Source: Caenorhabditis elegans (Eukaryota; Nematoda; Chromadorea; Rhabditida; Rhabditidae). Taken from it: a stretch of 64,000 nucleotides of DNA. Positions 26,608 through 39,176 of this stretch are shown here, piece by piece (position 1 is the stretch's first letter; every line of letters begins with the position of its first letter). The stretch spans positions 4,216,001 to 4,280,000 of the forward strand of contig NC_003284.9 in assembly GCF_000002985.6 (NCBI RefSeq), read 5' to 3'. The notes under the pieces are model-generated. The model saw only the letters and a program-made list of their open reading frames with translations, was not told the DNA's origin and made no database searches. The translations under genes and the position numbers were made by a program.

Positions 26608-26960
26608 TAGTCTTAAAGGTGGACTATCGCCAGTGAACAAAGCGTTAAAACAATTTTTATGGTACCAAACGTTTCAAAAAAAAACATGAATTTTTTGTCT
26701 TATTTTGAAAAGTGGTAATCACTCAGTTTTTGTCACTATTTGGAAGTCGTCAAAAAACGTTTTTCTTTCAAATTTTATTATCTTCTGGGGCTTAAAATAT
26801 TAATATTCTAAAATTGTAAGAATTTGAACATTGGGCAGTATTGTTTTCTCAAAAAGTGGTGAAAACTCAGTAATTGACACTTTTTGAAACAAAGTAAAAA
26901 TGTTCAAAATTTTTATCAAAAAATTTACTATGACGCTTAGTAATTTTGTCATTATAGGAG
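26608..26960. repeat. Diverged dispersed repeat, copy 2
   Basis: Begins cttaaaggtggactatcgcc followed by agtg, immediately after the tRNA terminator. This resembles the end of a very abundant C. elegans repeat (AAAGGTGGANTANCGCCAGTG type, established knowledge). The interior around 26800-26850 is complementary to parts of the copies at 2840 and 29840. Confidence 0.55.
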
Positions 26961-28019
26961 TAGTCTTTGACAATTACCTATCCCCACTACTTGTAAAGTT
27001 GATTCTTATAAGCTTTTATTACAGAAATGAACACTAGAACCCTGTGAGAAACTGGGTGGGCTTCTCAGGGCAAGAAATAAAAATAGAAAGCAAAAAAAGA
27101 AAAAATCTGACCCAATCTCAATTCTAAACCAAAAGATATCGCAACTTTTTGAAAACACACAAAGACATTTAGACGGCATTTGACGTGAATGTCAGAAAAA
27201 GGTCCAATGTGTTTCCTTTTCTTTTTTGTGCTCATCCTTTCGAATAGAGCAAGTAAGTCATACATTTTCTTTGGACAGCGAGTCACTTTGAGTAGTAGCC
27301 AATCTGGACAAAATGTCTTTAAGATGAGAGACAAGTTCTAGAGTAACTGGAATTGTAGAATACTCTCGTATAATCAAAAAGCTTTTCAGCAAGAAAACCT
27401 TTGACAATAGGAAAAAACAAAGTATTTTTCTTCTCAAAAAAATCGTCTTAAACACGGAAAAAACAGATGTGCAATGGCGAGTCGATCATGGATTCTTTGC
27501 TAGCTGAAAAATTAAGAAAAAGAAGAAGGTTCAGGAAAAAAGACAAAAATTGTCGTGTAACACATTTTCCTTTTCAAGAAATGTTTTTGTAGCTTGCAAA
27601 CAAAGCCCACCGAGGGTCACCGAATATTTGATTTATGCGAACTTTCTGAGGATGAACAAAACACTCGCGCGGGAATTTTTGGTTTTTGTTGTTCAAGACT
27701 TGTGAATTTGCAATAATTGTTTTCTTGTTTCTTTTATTCTTTTTTTTGTTGTTCATTTTATCTGTTTTCAAGACTAACCTGAAACTGCAAAAACAAGCTG
27801 CTTCCAACTTGAAATATCTAGAAAAAAGCTGGAAACCCGGAGGGAGGAACAAAAAATTTGATTGATTCAAAAACAGAACTGAACAAAATATAAATGTATA
27901 GACACTGGCTGAAAATCAGAATTGCAAAAGATGGAATTTTTTGGAAATTTTGGAGTTTCGCCGTTTAAGTTAAATCTTCCGGATTTTCTGAATCTATAAG
28001 TGGAATAGGATCTTTCATA

Positions 28020-28390
28020 AATAAATTATAATACATCACAGGTAAATTCAGATCTATCAACTGTGGCAGATCGGATTAGGTTTTATCTATGACAGATAAT
28101 ATTCCAGCGATGGAGTTCGAGGCAGGTCATAAGAATTTTGGATTCTATTGTTGGAATCAGATATGTTGTAACTTGATTTTGATCTACAACAAGCGGATTA
28201 TGATCAATCAGCTGTGGAAGATCGGACTCCAACTATGGAGTCTAGAACATTTTCTGACTCCTTAGGTGGGATCTGATATATATGATGCATTATGATCTAC
28301 CACGGATGAAATGTGAACATTTAGCTGTGTAAAGTCGGAAGACCAGATTTCGCCTATAGAAAGTAGGTTTTTACCTGTAGAGTCCTACCA
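28020..28390. repeat. Degenerate tandem-like repeat
   Basis: The phrases caactgtggcagatcgga (28058), cagctgtggaagatcggact (28208) and tagctgtgtaaagtcggaag (28323), each with a nearby 'gatctatcaa/gatctacaac/gatctaccac', recur at uneven spacing of about 110-150 bp. No coding role is visible. Confidence 0.4.
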
Positions 28391-29684
28391 GATTTTTACC
28401 AGAATAACAAAATGATTTGCCACAAAAGTACTAACAAATAATTAAGAAAAAATTCACTTTTTCATTAGAATACTCTGATTAAAGTTTTGAATAGTTAAAA
28501 ATTATGTCTGAAGTTTTATTTTCCATTACAAATGTTGTACTATTCTTTTCCAGATTTTATATGTACCGGTCAATTTTTTGTTTTTCTCGTATTCATTACA
28601 CCCACGCGGAAAAAATTAGCTTCTCTACCCTTCAGTGTTTTGTTGTACCCCGGTATTCTTATCAGACAAAAGGGCACTGGTGGGTATTGTCAGATTTTTG
28701 AACCATGTGACTTTGAATCGACCAAATTTTGTAGCTTTGTAGAATAAAAAAGAACAAAGTCCAACAACGTGATCCATTCGACTATCCGCAATCAAAAAGC
28801 GACCTTGTTTGAAATGTGTCCATAAATTTTGGAGGAAATTGCTTGACCACACATGCATTCACCAAAAGAAAAACCACAACATCAACCATCCCAATTCTCA
28901 GTTTAAGAAATAGAACAAACAAGTGAAAAACACAGCAGCAGCAGCAGCTGATGGTTGATTGTAATCAAAAATATCAAAAAAGAAAACAATTCAAACATTA
29001 TATTACACTGGGTATACTACATTTGTTTCCCCCTTCCCTCACTTCATCCTGATGTTTTTTTCAGAAATATCTATCACCAAAGAACATTTATTCAATTTTC
29101 TGCTCGAAAAACTCTAAATTGACAACCAACAACATTTTGAATTTCCTTTGTTCGCAATATTTCAGACACGTTTTTAGGGTTGTTTATGAAACACTGGTTG
29201 CCCGGTGATAACACTTGTTGCCACCTCAAACATATGTGTCTAAAATTAGTTAGATAGTATCAAACAGCTGACACAAAGAACTATCACAATTATAGATGAA
29301 TCTGCAAGAAGGTTACTTGTTTTGGCTGACTTTTTTTGAATGGCAAGTTAGGAGAATCGCGTGATGGGAATAAACAGATAAATATGGTGAGCCGAATGTG
29401 CATCATTTTGTGGGGTGACTTTTTGTTTTATTTTTTTCACGTCGTTTCGTTGAAAACTGATAAGAAATAAGCGGGAAAAAGTGTTCGTTGAAAACCTAGT
29501 CTGATCATTTGATATTAAAATTCCAAGAACAAAATGGACAGTTGATATTACAAGAAAAAGAGTTAAGTAAAGACATACGGCACGTAAAATGATAATTTGG
29601 ATAAGATAAACTCTGAAAACTGCAAAACAAAGGCGTGACAAAAATTTTGGTTAAAAAGTTTGTAAAAAAATCAAAATTTAAAAA

Positions 29685-30050
29685 TAGTGCCAGAGGGGAA
29701 AATTAACAAAAACCACTTTTATGGTGTCAAAATTATCAAATGTTATATTAAAACTTTTCAATTTTTTTTTTGAAAAATTGTTATTGGAAGTTATTGTAGC
29801 GATAACTGTATTCTTGACATTTTTAAGAAAACTAAAGCACTCTCGCATGTTTGAATTCTTACAATGGTTTGATATTAATTTTCGACACAAAAGTTGATCA
29901 TAAAATTTTAAGGAAAATGTTTTCTTGACCGATGACTTCCAAAAAAGTGGCAAAACTTAGTGATTATCAGTTATTGGAACATAATATGAAATTTTTATTT
30001 TGGCACCATAGAAGTGATTTTTAATAATTTTCCCACTGGCGCTACAAAAT
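29685..30050. repeat. Diverged dispersed repeat, copy 3
   Basis: Runs from 'agtgccagaggggaaaatta' to its imperfect complement 'attttcccactggcgct', giving terminal inverted repeats. The interior shares the gcatgtttgaattcttacaa block with the copy at 2840. Confidence 0.6.
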
Positions 30051-30810
30051 ATTATATCAAAATGTTGTTGCTGAAAAATGTTCTGAATGAAATTTTCGAG
30101 GTGCTAGTGGTACCTCATAAAACATTTTTGTTGCTAATTTGAGGTAAAATATACATTTTTCAAAGTTCTGAAATTTTCGACGAGCATTAAAAAAAACATT
30201 CAAAAATTGAGGTGCCAACTTGTTGTTACTACATTTTGTTGGACAATTTTATCGAAAAATGGTTCAAGTTAAAATGTTAATCTTCCAAATTTTTCTCAGA
30301 TGACATCCGAAATATATTCTGCAAACTTTCATATCCAGACAACAACCGGTCCCCCGTATTTTCGGAAGATTGCGAATTTCTCTCTCAATTTTATCTTTTC
30401 AATCCCTGCTGCCAACAACACAACACACCACACGTGTTGCCTTTTGTTGCCGATGAAACCTGATAAATTTTCAATGGACTTTTATCCAACACTTTCACAC
30501 ATTTGTTATAGTTTCAGGTTTTTTCATGTGTTTATGTCTTTATCGGCAGCAGTCACCATCAAGTAGTCGTTTATTTTCAAATTGTACATCGGCAAAAAAT
30601 CACAAATAGAAACAGTGTAAAGTGTAAAGCAATGTGTTTTCAAATGAAGAGAGTACAAATGTTCCTACTCTAGTACAATATATTAATTAATTACAATCAC
30701 ATCTTGTAGATGATAGAAGTTGGGAAAAGAAATTATTTAAAAACGAAGGTTTGTGAGCTTTAGAAAAGCGCATTGTCGGTCTTGTTCTTCTTTTATCAAC
30801 TTTTCGCAGT

Positions 30811-31134
30811 TCAATTGAATGAAGTCGTCACTGTTTCTGGAACACTGAATAACCTAGGGATTTTTGATAAACTACAGCTATACTTACGGGTTCGACACTT
30901 TTTCGGTTTTTGGGAATCCGAATTTCAAGTGTGTCGATTCATCGTGAATTCGGATGTTCATTTTTGGCTGGTCCATCATTTTTGGCTCTGCTGGGCGGAA
31001 GGTGGCTGAGCTGATTCTGAAATTTTCAATGGTTTTTTAAAAAGATTTTTACTATCCAAAACTTACGCTTCTCTTGTCATGAATTGGTTGAAAACTGCAG
31101 ATTGAGCAACACGGACAAGTTTTGGAGTCGACAT
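30811..31134 (-). CDS. Small uncharacterised protein, 76 residues, three exons
   Basis: Exons 31134-31067, 31016-30888 and 30844-30811 are joined by canonical introns (GTAAGT...TTTCAG; GTAAGT...TTCAG) and close exactly in frame to a 76-residue product. It starts MSTPKLVRVAQSAVFNQFM, continues with FRPAEPKMMDQPKMNIRI and HLKFGFPKTEKVSNP, and ends VPETVTTSFN. There is no transmembrane segment; the N-terminus is amphipathic and basic and could be a mitochondrial presequence, but that is inference. A TATA box lies about 75 nt upstream and a minus-strand AATAAA at 30570-30575. The TATA box suggests a strong or tissue-restricted promoter. I do not recognise the family. Confidence 0.75.
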
Positions 31135-31208
31135 TTTCAAATTGTTTGTGTGTATTTGTGAAACTGAATATCAGGTGGCTGATGAGAGGCTCAGTCTTCA
31201 ATAGCCTG

Positions 31209-31216
31209 CTTTTATA
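31209..31216 (-). promoter_or_regulatory. TATA box of the 76-residue gene
   Basis: TATAAAAG on the minus strand in a GC-rich context (gcgtataaaagc), about 75 nt upstream of the start codon at 31134. The intervening sequence lacks a trans-splice acceptor, so transcription probably starts about 30 nt downstream of the box. Confidence 0.6.
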
Positions 31217-33324
31217 CGCGATCTACGCCAAAGAGGCGGGGTGGCGGCTCCGATTATCGGGGCGAAGACGGCGAGGACAAAGTATACGATCGGTGATGGG
31301 AAAGATAAGAAATAGTGTGGGGAAGCGGTGGAGATGCGACCCGGCCCCTTTGGTGGGAGTATGAACAGGTACTCTTATTATTATGTTCTCCAATTTTGGT
31401 CATTGTTTTTGACAAGTGATGTCATGCCACGTAGCAACAACCGAAAGTTTGCGAGGGGAGTAAGGTCCGAAGTAAGGTCCGCAGGAAACAATGAATGAAA
31501 TGAAGGGATCATAGATTATTAAGGGAAACTGATAAGGCACAATGAAAGGCAATAGTAAATGATCTAAAATAAGTTCATGTTCACATTGACTAATTGGAAA
31601 CTGAACTATAGTCAGAGGAATATTGTGATGTCATTAATTCTTGGATTAATTTTCTATTCAACTGATTGGAACAGGTTTTTTCGACCAAAGATTATTTATT
31701 ATCACTGAAAAATGACCCATAAAGTGTTCGTTGGGTGTTGTCAGAAAGCTAGTGGAAAATGTTGTAAAAAACTAAGTTAATAAACTAACTGGTGATGTTG
31801 GAAGTTACCGAACGCGGAAACCTTTGGCACCTGGCAACTGTCGGCTGCAGGAAGTACGGCAACTTTGCAACAACATGGCATTCAAGTTGTCTAAGCTTAG
31901 ATCTTTTGTATATCATATTTTTGTCTTTTTTTCAACTTTTCGAAAAACATTTCTCACAAATACCTGAAGTTGTTCCTCAGAAAAAATTGAATAAATCCAA
32001 CAAAGATAATCGAAAAACTTTAGATTTAATGTTTTCAGGTCAAGCTGATCTTCTGAATATAACTTTTTTTGCGCCCACGCTTCCAAGAGCCCAGAAGCTT
32101 AGACACTTTTGTTTTGTATGAACAGTTGAATTTAGTACTGTACTTTCATGCACAAACTTTCAGATTTAGAAGTGAATTTTTTGCCATCTTGCAATTCACG
32201 CCTTTTGGAAGGTACAATAAACATGATTGATGCTAGAAAAACGTGGAAATTTGCTGGAAATGTTCTATGTGAACAACAACGCGTACATCTGACCTGCAGA
32301 GAACAGGTGTCACTATTTGGACCGTGATCTTGGCCACCGATCTTTTGAACCTTCTCGACGAAAACGATTTTCTAATAAACAAACATCATTTGTGACTCTA
32401 AAAGACCAAGTATAAACTGAAAATTCGTCACATTTTATAAAAGAAAACAGTTCAAGTAAACGCGGAAAATATCAGCGTCTGTCAACGGCCAGTGGAGTTA
32501 ATTCGAGGACATGTTGTCAAGACCCCTCACTTCTATAAATAGTAATAATCTTTTGTTTACATTCTTCCAACGGACAATTTAATATTACTGTATTGATAAA
32601 TGATGGAAGTTGAGGACAAAATAAAACAATGAAAACGTCAAAAAAGGTGTTTTGCCTGTAATAACTTTTATCTGTAAAACTTGTGTATCAACAACTCTCG
32701 GTTCGAGCGAAGATTGCTTCCCAGAAAACACTTGATCACAAGTGCGATGTTGTGGAAAACAATTCGAACCGGTTCCGATTTTTCTCGATATTTTTGCAAT
32801 GTAGTCGCACAATAAAACAAATGTGTCTGGGTTTTACATTGAGGCTTCAGTTTAGAATGTTTTTAGAATGTGACAAGAAATTGAAGAAAAATTATCTTGT
32901 TGAAACAAATTAGGATAAGAAGATTTGAACACTTGATAACATTAATTTTACATAATGAAGTTTTGGTTTTAAGCAAGGGTCTTTACAAATCACGTTCAGT
33001 TTTTTTTTAAATCTCATTACAAATTTTTACAAATCACTGGCGTTAATTTATATTCAGGAATACCCTTCTTAATCTATGATAGTGGAAAACTTTGTGAAGA
33101 AAACTGTTGGGTGACATTTTGTTTTTAACTGCATCAATCAAAAACGTCAGTTTTCAAAAATGCATGTTATACTACTTTGCCCGAATTTAAATTCCTCGTA
33201 CATATAACTCTCAACCCATTCGTCTCTGTCTTTCAAATGCAACACGTCAGCCTGTTGCCACCACCCGGCCTCTTTTCTAACGGACCAATTACAATTGTGA
33301 ATTCGAGCAGAACCACTTATGTAA
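31217..33324. other. Intergenic between the small gene and hlh-13
   Basis: 31220-31370 is GC-rich and carries GATA-type sites (agataag near 31302; tgataag near 31528), plausible promoter elements for the small gene. A 108-codon plus frame at 31795-32121 has no splice support and no recognised sequence. The rest is presumably the hlh-13 upstream region. Confidence 0.4.
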
Positions 33325-34654
33325 ATGACAGCTTCATCTTCTGGGTGTGGCGGTTTACCAGTTTCCCAGTGTCCCTCTTATTCCTCACTTTCAAAGCTCT
33401 TCTTTATGGATTCATCGTATGATTCATATTACTGCGAGGAGCCCGAGGAGCGACAAACTGCTTCAATTCGTGAGAGGAAGAGAATGTGTAGTATTAATGT
33501 GGCATTTATTGTAAGTTCAAAAAAAAAATTTTTTTTTTTGAGGTATTTCTATTTTTAATCTAATTTTCAGGAGCTCCGCAATTATATTCCAACATTTCCT
33601 TATGAAAAACGGCTCTCTAAAATTGATACCTTGAACCTGGCAATTGCATATATCAATATGTTGGATGACGTTCTGAGGTGTCTTTTTTTGTTGTATTTTG
33701 TTCCGTGAATTGTTGAAACGTGAAATTCATAAAAAACTTATGCTATTGATGAAATGTAAAAAGTTGAACTATAATAATAGGGATTAAAACTCGCGATTTT
33801 GAAAGTCTATGAGTTTTCAGAAATAATTTAACAAAATTGGTTATATATCCAATACTGTAAAAAATGATACCTAAATTTGACAGCATATTGAAAAAAATTA
33901 AACATTTTTCAGTGTTTTTCTTTCTAATAATATTTTTAGTTACTCCAAAAGTTTAATCTAAAAAAAAATTTTTTTGGGAAATTTTGAAATAGAAAATTAG
34001 AAAATAAATGTTCAATGAGTTTTATCTCACATGTATTTCTTGAAAAAAAAGGGTTGGTTTGATGTATTTCTGAAATTATCTAAATGTTCAACTTTTTGTT
34101 ACAGTTTTCAGTGTTCAGTTTTTTCCGTATTTTGCGATTGCACCAAGTACGACTAAAATAACAAGGAAGTTATTGCCACTTTCATTGCTTAGTGAAATAG
34201 TCTCATTCTCAGAATAAATCAGGTTATTATGTTTCGAACCGGAGTGAAAATTAATAAATAAGAATTGAAAAATCTTTTGGGTTACTATAAAATGGATTAT
34301 CGTAGTTCTACTAAAATGTTAGAGTCAACTATAATTGCAAACGAGAACTTAAGGTAAAATTTTTCAATAAATGTAGAAATAAAATTTATAAAAAACCTTT
34401 GAAGTTATGTGTTTTGGGACCTTTTTTTTGAAATTCACAAAAATATTTAATTCCAGAACACCCGAAGATTCTGGTCAGTATATTCAAAAGTGTGTTCATA
34501 TGGCTCGCACAGGTCAAATCGGTGCACCAGCGTGGAGTACAAGTGGTATAGTCACAAACTTGCAAAACCCGGAAAAAAAATCAAAAATTCAGATTTGCTA
34601 GCCCGGCTCAATTGGATCAAGTGGCGTCGTCTTGGAATCGAGCCGATTGCCTAA
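33325..34654 (+). CDS. hlh-13: Basic helix-loop-helix transcription factor, PTF1A/Fer1 group
   Basis: Class II bHLH DNA-binding factor of the p48/PTF1A group, nuclear, expected to dimerise with an E protein and bind E-boxes. Four exons close in frame: 33325-33510, 33571-33677, 34457-34545 and 34593-34654, giving 147 residues. The basic region [19 protein letters not shown], helix 1 [19 protein letters not shown] and helix 2 [17 protein letters not shown] span residues about 45-98. The last exon encodes [15 protein letters not shown], matching the short conserved C-terminal motif of PTF1A/Fer proteins. The N-terminus is short and Ser/Cys-rich. Polyadenylation signal AATAAA is at 34748-34753. 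Length agrees with the known worm protein as I recall it. Confidence 0.95.
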
Positions 34655-34747
34655 ACAAACTCTGTGTATGCGTAAACGGCAGAAAGCAAAATACCTTTTA
34701 ATTGTATTTTCCACGAATACAACTCATGATTTTCTATCTTTCATTTC

Positions 34748-34753
34748 AATAAA
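34748..34753 (+). terminator. hlh-13: Polyadenylation signal of hlh-13
   Basis: AATAAA about 94 nt downstream of the stop codon. Confidence 0.7.
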
Positions 34754-34759
34754 CATACT

Positions 34760-36355
34760 GATTACATTTATTGTGCCATTTCTTTGAAAAACCTTTAAAA
34801 ATCTTACAAAACACATCTAGATTTTATCGTAAACTCTGGAACCTAAAATTTTCCTTTTCCAAAGCCTCAATTTTAAAGAAATTTCAACTAGGAAATGTCA
34901 TGCGTGACTCCACCTACATATATAAACTTCGAATTCTTTTTCTGACTTTGATATTCTTGATCTTATCATCTTCACGTTTCTGTTTCATTGTACTTTTTTT
35001 TTGAAATTAGAGAATTTTTGAAATTCACACGTTTTTCCACAAAATTCATTTTCAGTTCCATTTCGGTTCTTACACAAAAACCAATGAAACTACTTTTATA
35101 CAAATTTCTGCATAGGTTTTATCGCGTGTCTTGTTGATGCCATATTCTGAAACCAACAAGTTTTGCGATCAAAAATGAGCGTTTCATAAGAAAGAAAATG
35201 CGAAAAATGACTATTAAGAAAGCGTTATTATATGATTAAACTGCCACCGATAACGACTTCCATTCCGCAAAATACCTTACCCGCGCAACTTATAATAAAA
35301 TCAGTTCCAAGTCTAAAACAGATTTCATTTTTTCACGGCTTCCAGTATCCGCCTTTGCCTGCACTTTTTCGAGCAAGCCAATTTTATGACCACCTCGTGG
35401 TATTCTGCATAACTCGACACAACAATAAATTATAAAGTTTGTTGTTTACATTGTTTTATCTTACTTTTTCAGTTTAACTGATATTTCTGAGCATAATATT
35501 TTCGAGTAATATTAAGTTTGTAAAGTTTAGTTTTTAATACATAATTGTACTTTAACAATTCTTCTAAAAAAAGAGAGTTCATACAGAGCAACTGTTAATA
35601 CTGTAAATAGTAAAGCAATTGTATGTGTAAATGTAGGAAAACGAATCTTGTTTGCTCATATCATTTGAAATCATCAGATTTTCAAAATATCACTCAAAAA
35701 GCTGTGTATTATTCTTTGTTCACATGAAATCTGGAATCTGCCAACGCAAAATGAGTAACAAGAAAAATTTTGGGTGCGCGTCTATAAGCTTTCAGAAAAA
35801 TCCTGCATGAAACTAGGATTTTCTCCTGTTTTACTTTTTTTTTCTAAGAATACTTTTCATCAAGAAAAGTAAATGGTGAGAAACACTAGAATAACTTCTT
35901 GAGGAAATCACTGGAAACTTAAAGGTGCACACGCAAAATTTTCCTTTTTTAAAACCACCGCATATTTCTTTGGAAAGTTTTTTTGTTTATTGAATGTAAA
36001 CAGTACGACGGTTGCGGTATAGTTATAAGTTATAGGTCCGAGCAGGTGTTCAGACTCCGTTCTCTAATATTTCTTTAAAGTATTATTTTTCACAAGTGTT
36101 CCAATAGAAGTGGAAACAATAAAAGCAATGAAAAATATGGGGATAACAAGTCACTTGGGAATTCACACTAATGTATCACCTTCTAAGAAAAAAAATCACA
36201 TAACAACTATACAGTTTCCACTTATTAACTATTTTCATACTTATTTAGTTTCGTGTTATAGTTTTCATAGTTTTTTAATTTGTATTAACATTACCAGAAA
36301 CTTCACTGCACCATAAAACTTAACACTACTTTTCTATTCAATATTATTTCAGATT
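34760..36355. other. Intergenic, no gene seen
   Basis: AT-rich. The frames at 34771-35004, 35232-35435 and 36110-36316 have no splice or family support. Confidence 0.5.
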
Positions 36356-38085
36356 ATGCCGGCTTTGCAATGGTTTTTATTCATTTCCAGTTTAATTTCA
36401 ATTTTAATTTACACTATGATCGTTTTCACTTTAAAACGTCATCGATCAAATGCTCTACTTGGCGGTTCCTTTTTTAGAATTGTGGAAATGCAGGTAGATC
36501 TTTGAAATATAAGTAAACATCACACTTGATCAGAAATTTCACCAGAAAGAAAATTATATTATGGAGAAATATCAAAAGATTAATTTTCAGTATTATGCGG
36601 AACTATTTTTCTTCGTCGAATTTTCAATCACCATGCGCTTCAGAAAATATAGCTCGCTTTATGCATTTTTCGAGCCAGACACGGAATTTCACGGTATCAT
36701 TCCGCGTATTGTGTCTGGATTTCATTATTATATTAAGGTAAGGTTGAATTCAAAAATTACATTTTTCTATTTTTTCTATTTTATTTCAGATTGTGGTATA
36801 CATTGGGTATCTAACGTTTGCTCTGAATCGACTCACTTCCGCACTCAATATATCATCATATAACAGTGTGAATATTTCAGTATGACATTAACTTTCAATA
36901 CTTAGCCCTAGTCTTCTTGATCTGTCAATGAGTTTCCTTCGTGTGTCATTATCAGTTTCAACGTGGTTTTGCATGTTTTTCAACCAATTCAAAATTACTC
37001 ATTACAAATAAATGTTTTTTTCAGATTTGGACTCCAAAGCTTTTACAGCGAGTCAGAATAGTGAAATGGGCACTGCCTTTAATAGGAATTCTACCAACTC
37101 ATGCTTGGCCGGGTTTTACTTATTGGTTTATGATAACTTCTTCATCTATACGATTAACAAATGATTCCTTATCCACAGCGGTATAATGCTTACTGAGAAT
37201 TTGAGATAATAATTACTTTATAATTTCAGCTTGTTGCATACGTTGACGGAATTTGTTGTCTTGGAACGTGTGTTTTCTGCATGATTTGCTATACTGCAAC
37301 GTGTTTCTTGATACGGAAAAATTGGAAACGTGTGAAAACTGACACGGTTTGTTGAGTTCAAAGTTTATTTTGGTAAAACTTTAAAGAACGATCCGTTACC
37401 ACTTTGGATCAGAAAGTCAGGAACAGCCTCCCCAGGTGGTGCTTCCAGCTATTGTCGTCCTAACATAAATCAAAATCTCAGCCTTAAAAACATTTAGAAA
37501 AATATCTGTACTTTAAGGTATTCCGAAAAAACAATGCACAATCTGCTGCAGAAAGAAGTCTACTTGTTTCCGCCATTTTATCATTTATCGTGTTAATATT
37601 GAACACTGCTGTACAAGTTGTTACCATTTTAATATCCTGGGGTGGTGCGACAACATTACTTTTTGTTCAAGACCTCTCGTAAGTCATAGTTTTTCCAGAA
37701 AATTGTCATCACAAACCAGGAACTGGAAAAAAATTAATCTCATTCGACCTTCTAGAACAAACACATTAAATATATAAGAGTGTTTTGCTGTGCCCAAACA
37801 GCTGGTGAAACTTTAATAATTTTCAGATATCCTATGATTGATCTTATGTATTCCCATTTTCCATGGGCGTTATTAGTCACGTCGGGAGTTCTGAGGAAGC
37901 AAATGATTTACGATACAAAAATTTTCCTACGAACGTAATATTTATCTGGTGAAGGGTAGCATCTTTCAAAAAATGTTTTAAATTTCAGGGCTTTCAAGCT
38001 TGACGATGCATCGGTGAACACAATACGGGTTGGGCATACTGTATCTCCCGCCACACAGAAAACAACAAATAGGACGCTGGCTTAA
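36356..38085 (+). CDS. Chemoreceptor-type 7TM protein, Srg superfamily (srxa-like), paralogue 1
   Basis: Nematode-specific G-protein-coupled receptor, most likely a chemosensory receptor in ciliated neurons (family inference). Eight exons close in frame: 36356-36493, 36591-36737, 36790-36879, 37025-37180, 37230-37346, 37518-37678, 37827-37934 and 37989-38085, giving 337 residues. Seven hydrophobic segments are visible, starting with FLFISSLISILIYTMIVF. Landmarks include FSITMRFRKY after TM2, the long RIVKWALPLIGILPTHAWP segment, and YPMIDLMYSHFPWALLVTSG leading into the cytoplasmic tail, which is the Srg-type TM7 end. The tail is short and Thr-rich. The gene is closely paralogous to 41061-43094 with every intron at the same position. 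The exact class (srxa versus another) was not verified. Confidence 0.85.
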
Positions 38086-39176
38086 TTGGTTTACGTGTAG
38101 TTTTAGGCACTTTTGAAACAGCATTGTCACTGTTAACTATTGTTTGGAATGTTGTTATAAAAAATTTGAATGTGTACTCATTTAATTTACAACTGAATTA
38201 TGGGTTTAGCTGAATTTTTCAGGAAACAAAATGTTTTTTACTAAGGAACAACGGAAGGTCCAAAGAATTTCATGAACAATTACAATGGGAAATTTAAATT
38301 CACATTGTGAAAATTTTTTTACAGCGACTTTCTCATAATAAAGTCTAATTTTGAGCAAAATCATTAGAGTTTTGAACTCACCGGTTTTTACTACCTTGTT
38401 TTGTAGTAAACTTATCAGAGTGAACCCAGTTTGGCTTTTGTGAATGAATATAGCAGTTGCATGATCAAGACCCAATGATGTATGGGAAACACAGTAAATT
38501 AATGCAAATGGGAATGCAATGTATTGTCATTGCAGCGGATGTGGCAAGATCACCACGCATCTCCAAAAACCGTATTTGGAATTCTAATTTCAAGTATCAG
38601 TGTGCTAATTTACAAACAAATAGTTAGTTTTTGGTCCAAAAGTTCACAAAATTTTATTTAAAATAGTACTGCTATATTTGAATGATTAGACTATTTGAAA
38701 TATTCTCAAATGTTTTCATGGTACACGTGTTTCAAGAACTCACATTTTCAGTGAACTTAATGTCTAATTTCTGCTTTTTCAGATTTTTTTTTGTTGATAT
38801 TTTTGGATTTTCGAATTCTCAAGTTTCATCAATTAAAAAAAAATTTAATGAGTATGAAATTTGTTTGGTAAAACAAAAAATCTCCAAATGTTAATCCTCT
38901 TATTCCTCCCAACCATTGTGTTTCTCAATTAGACAAATCGTCAGTGTCTCGAGTGCCCTTCGTCAATCGATAAACTGACCTCTGTCTTCCCAACCAACAC
39001 ACTGAGACGCGCTCTCCACACAACGCTGGCCTAGAATTCTCCATTGCCGCGTCCTCTCGACTGCACACACATTCAAACACACACTCTTTGCCCGGTTTAA
39101 TACAGTTTTGCATTTTTCTCACGAATAACGACGGTTTTTTTTTTCCATTTTTTATTGTCTGTTTTATAGAATAAAA
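38086..39176. other. Intergenic; taf-11.1 promoter side
   Basis: No gene seen. 38925-39120 is GC-richer with CT/CAC-rich sequence, as expected for the promoter of the following gene. Minus-strand frames here overlap that promoter and are not supported. Confidence 0.5.

Larger units (their letters stand above)
26600..30810. other. Gene-poor stretch with old repeats
   Basis: No spliced gene found. It contains dispersed-repeat copies at 26608-26960 and 29685-30050 and a degenerate tandem region at 28020-28390. The AT-rich open frames in this interval lack ATG/splice support or recognisable sequence. Confidence 0.5.

Noticed and set aside
29348-29641. 97-codon minus hydrophobic frame
   Set aside because: No splice sites, no family resemblance, AT-driven hydrophobicity.
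31795-32121. 108-codon plus-strand frame upstream of hlh-13
   Set aside because: Begins with an ATG but has no splice sites, recognisable domain or neighbouring exons; it is likely chance in AT-rich DNA.
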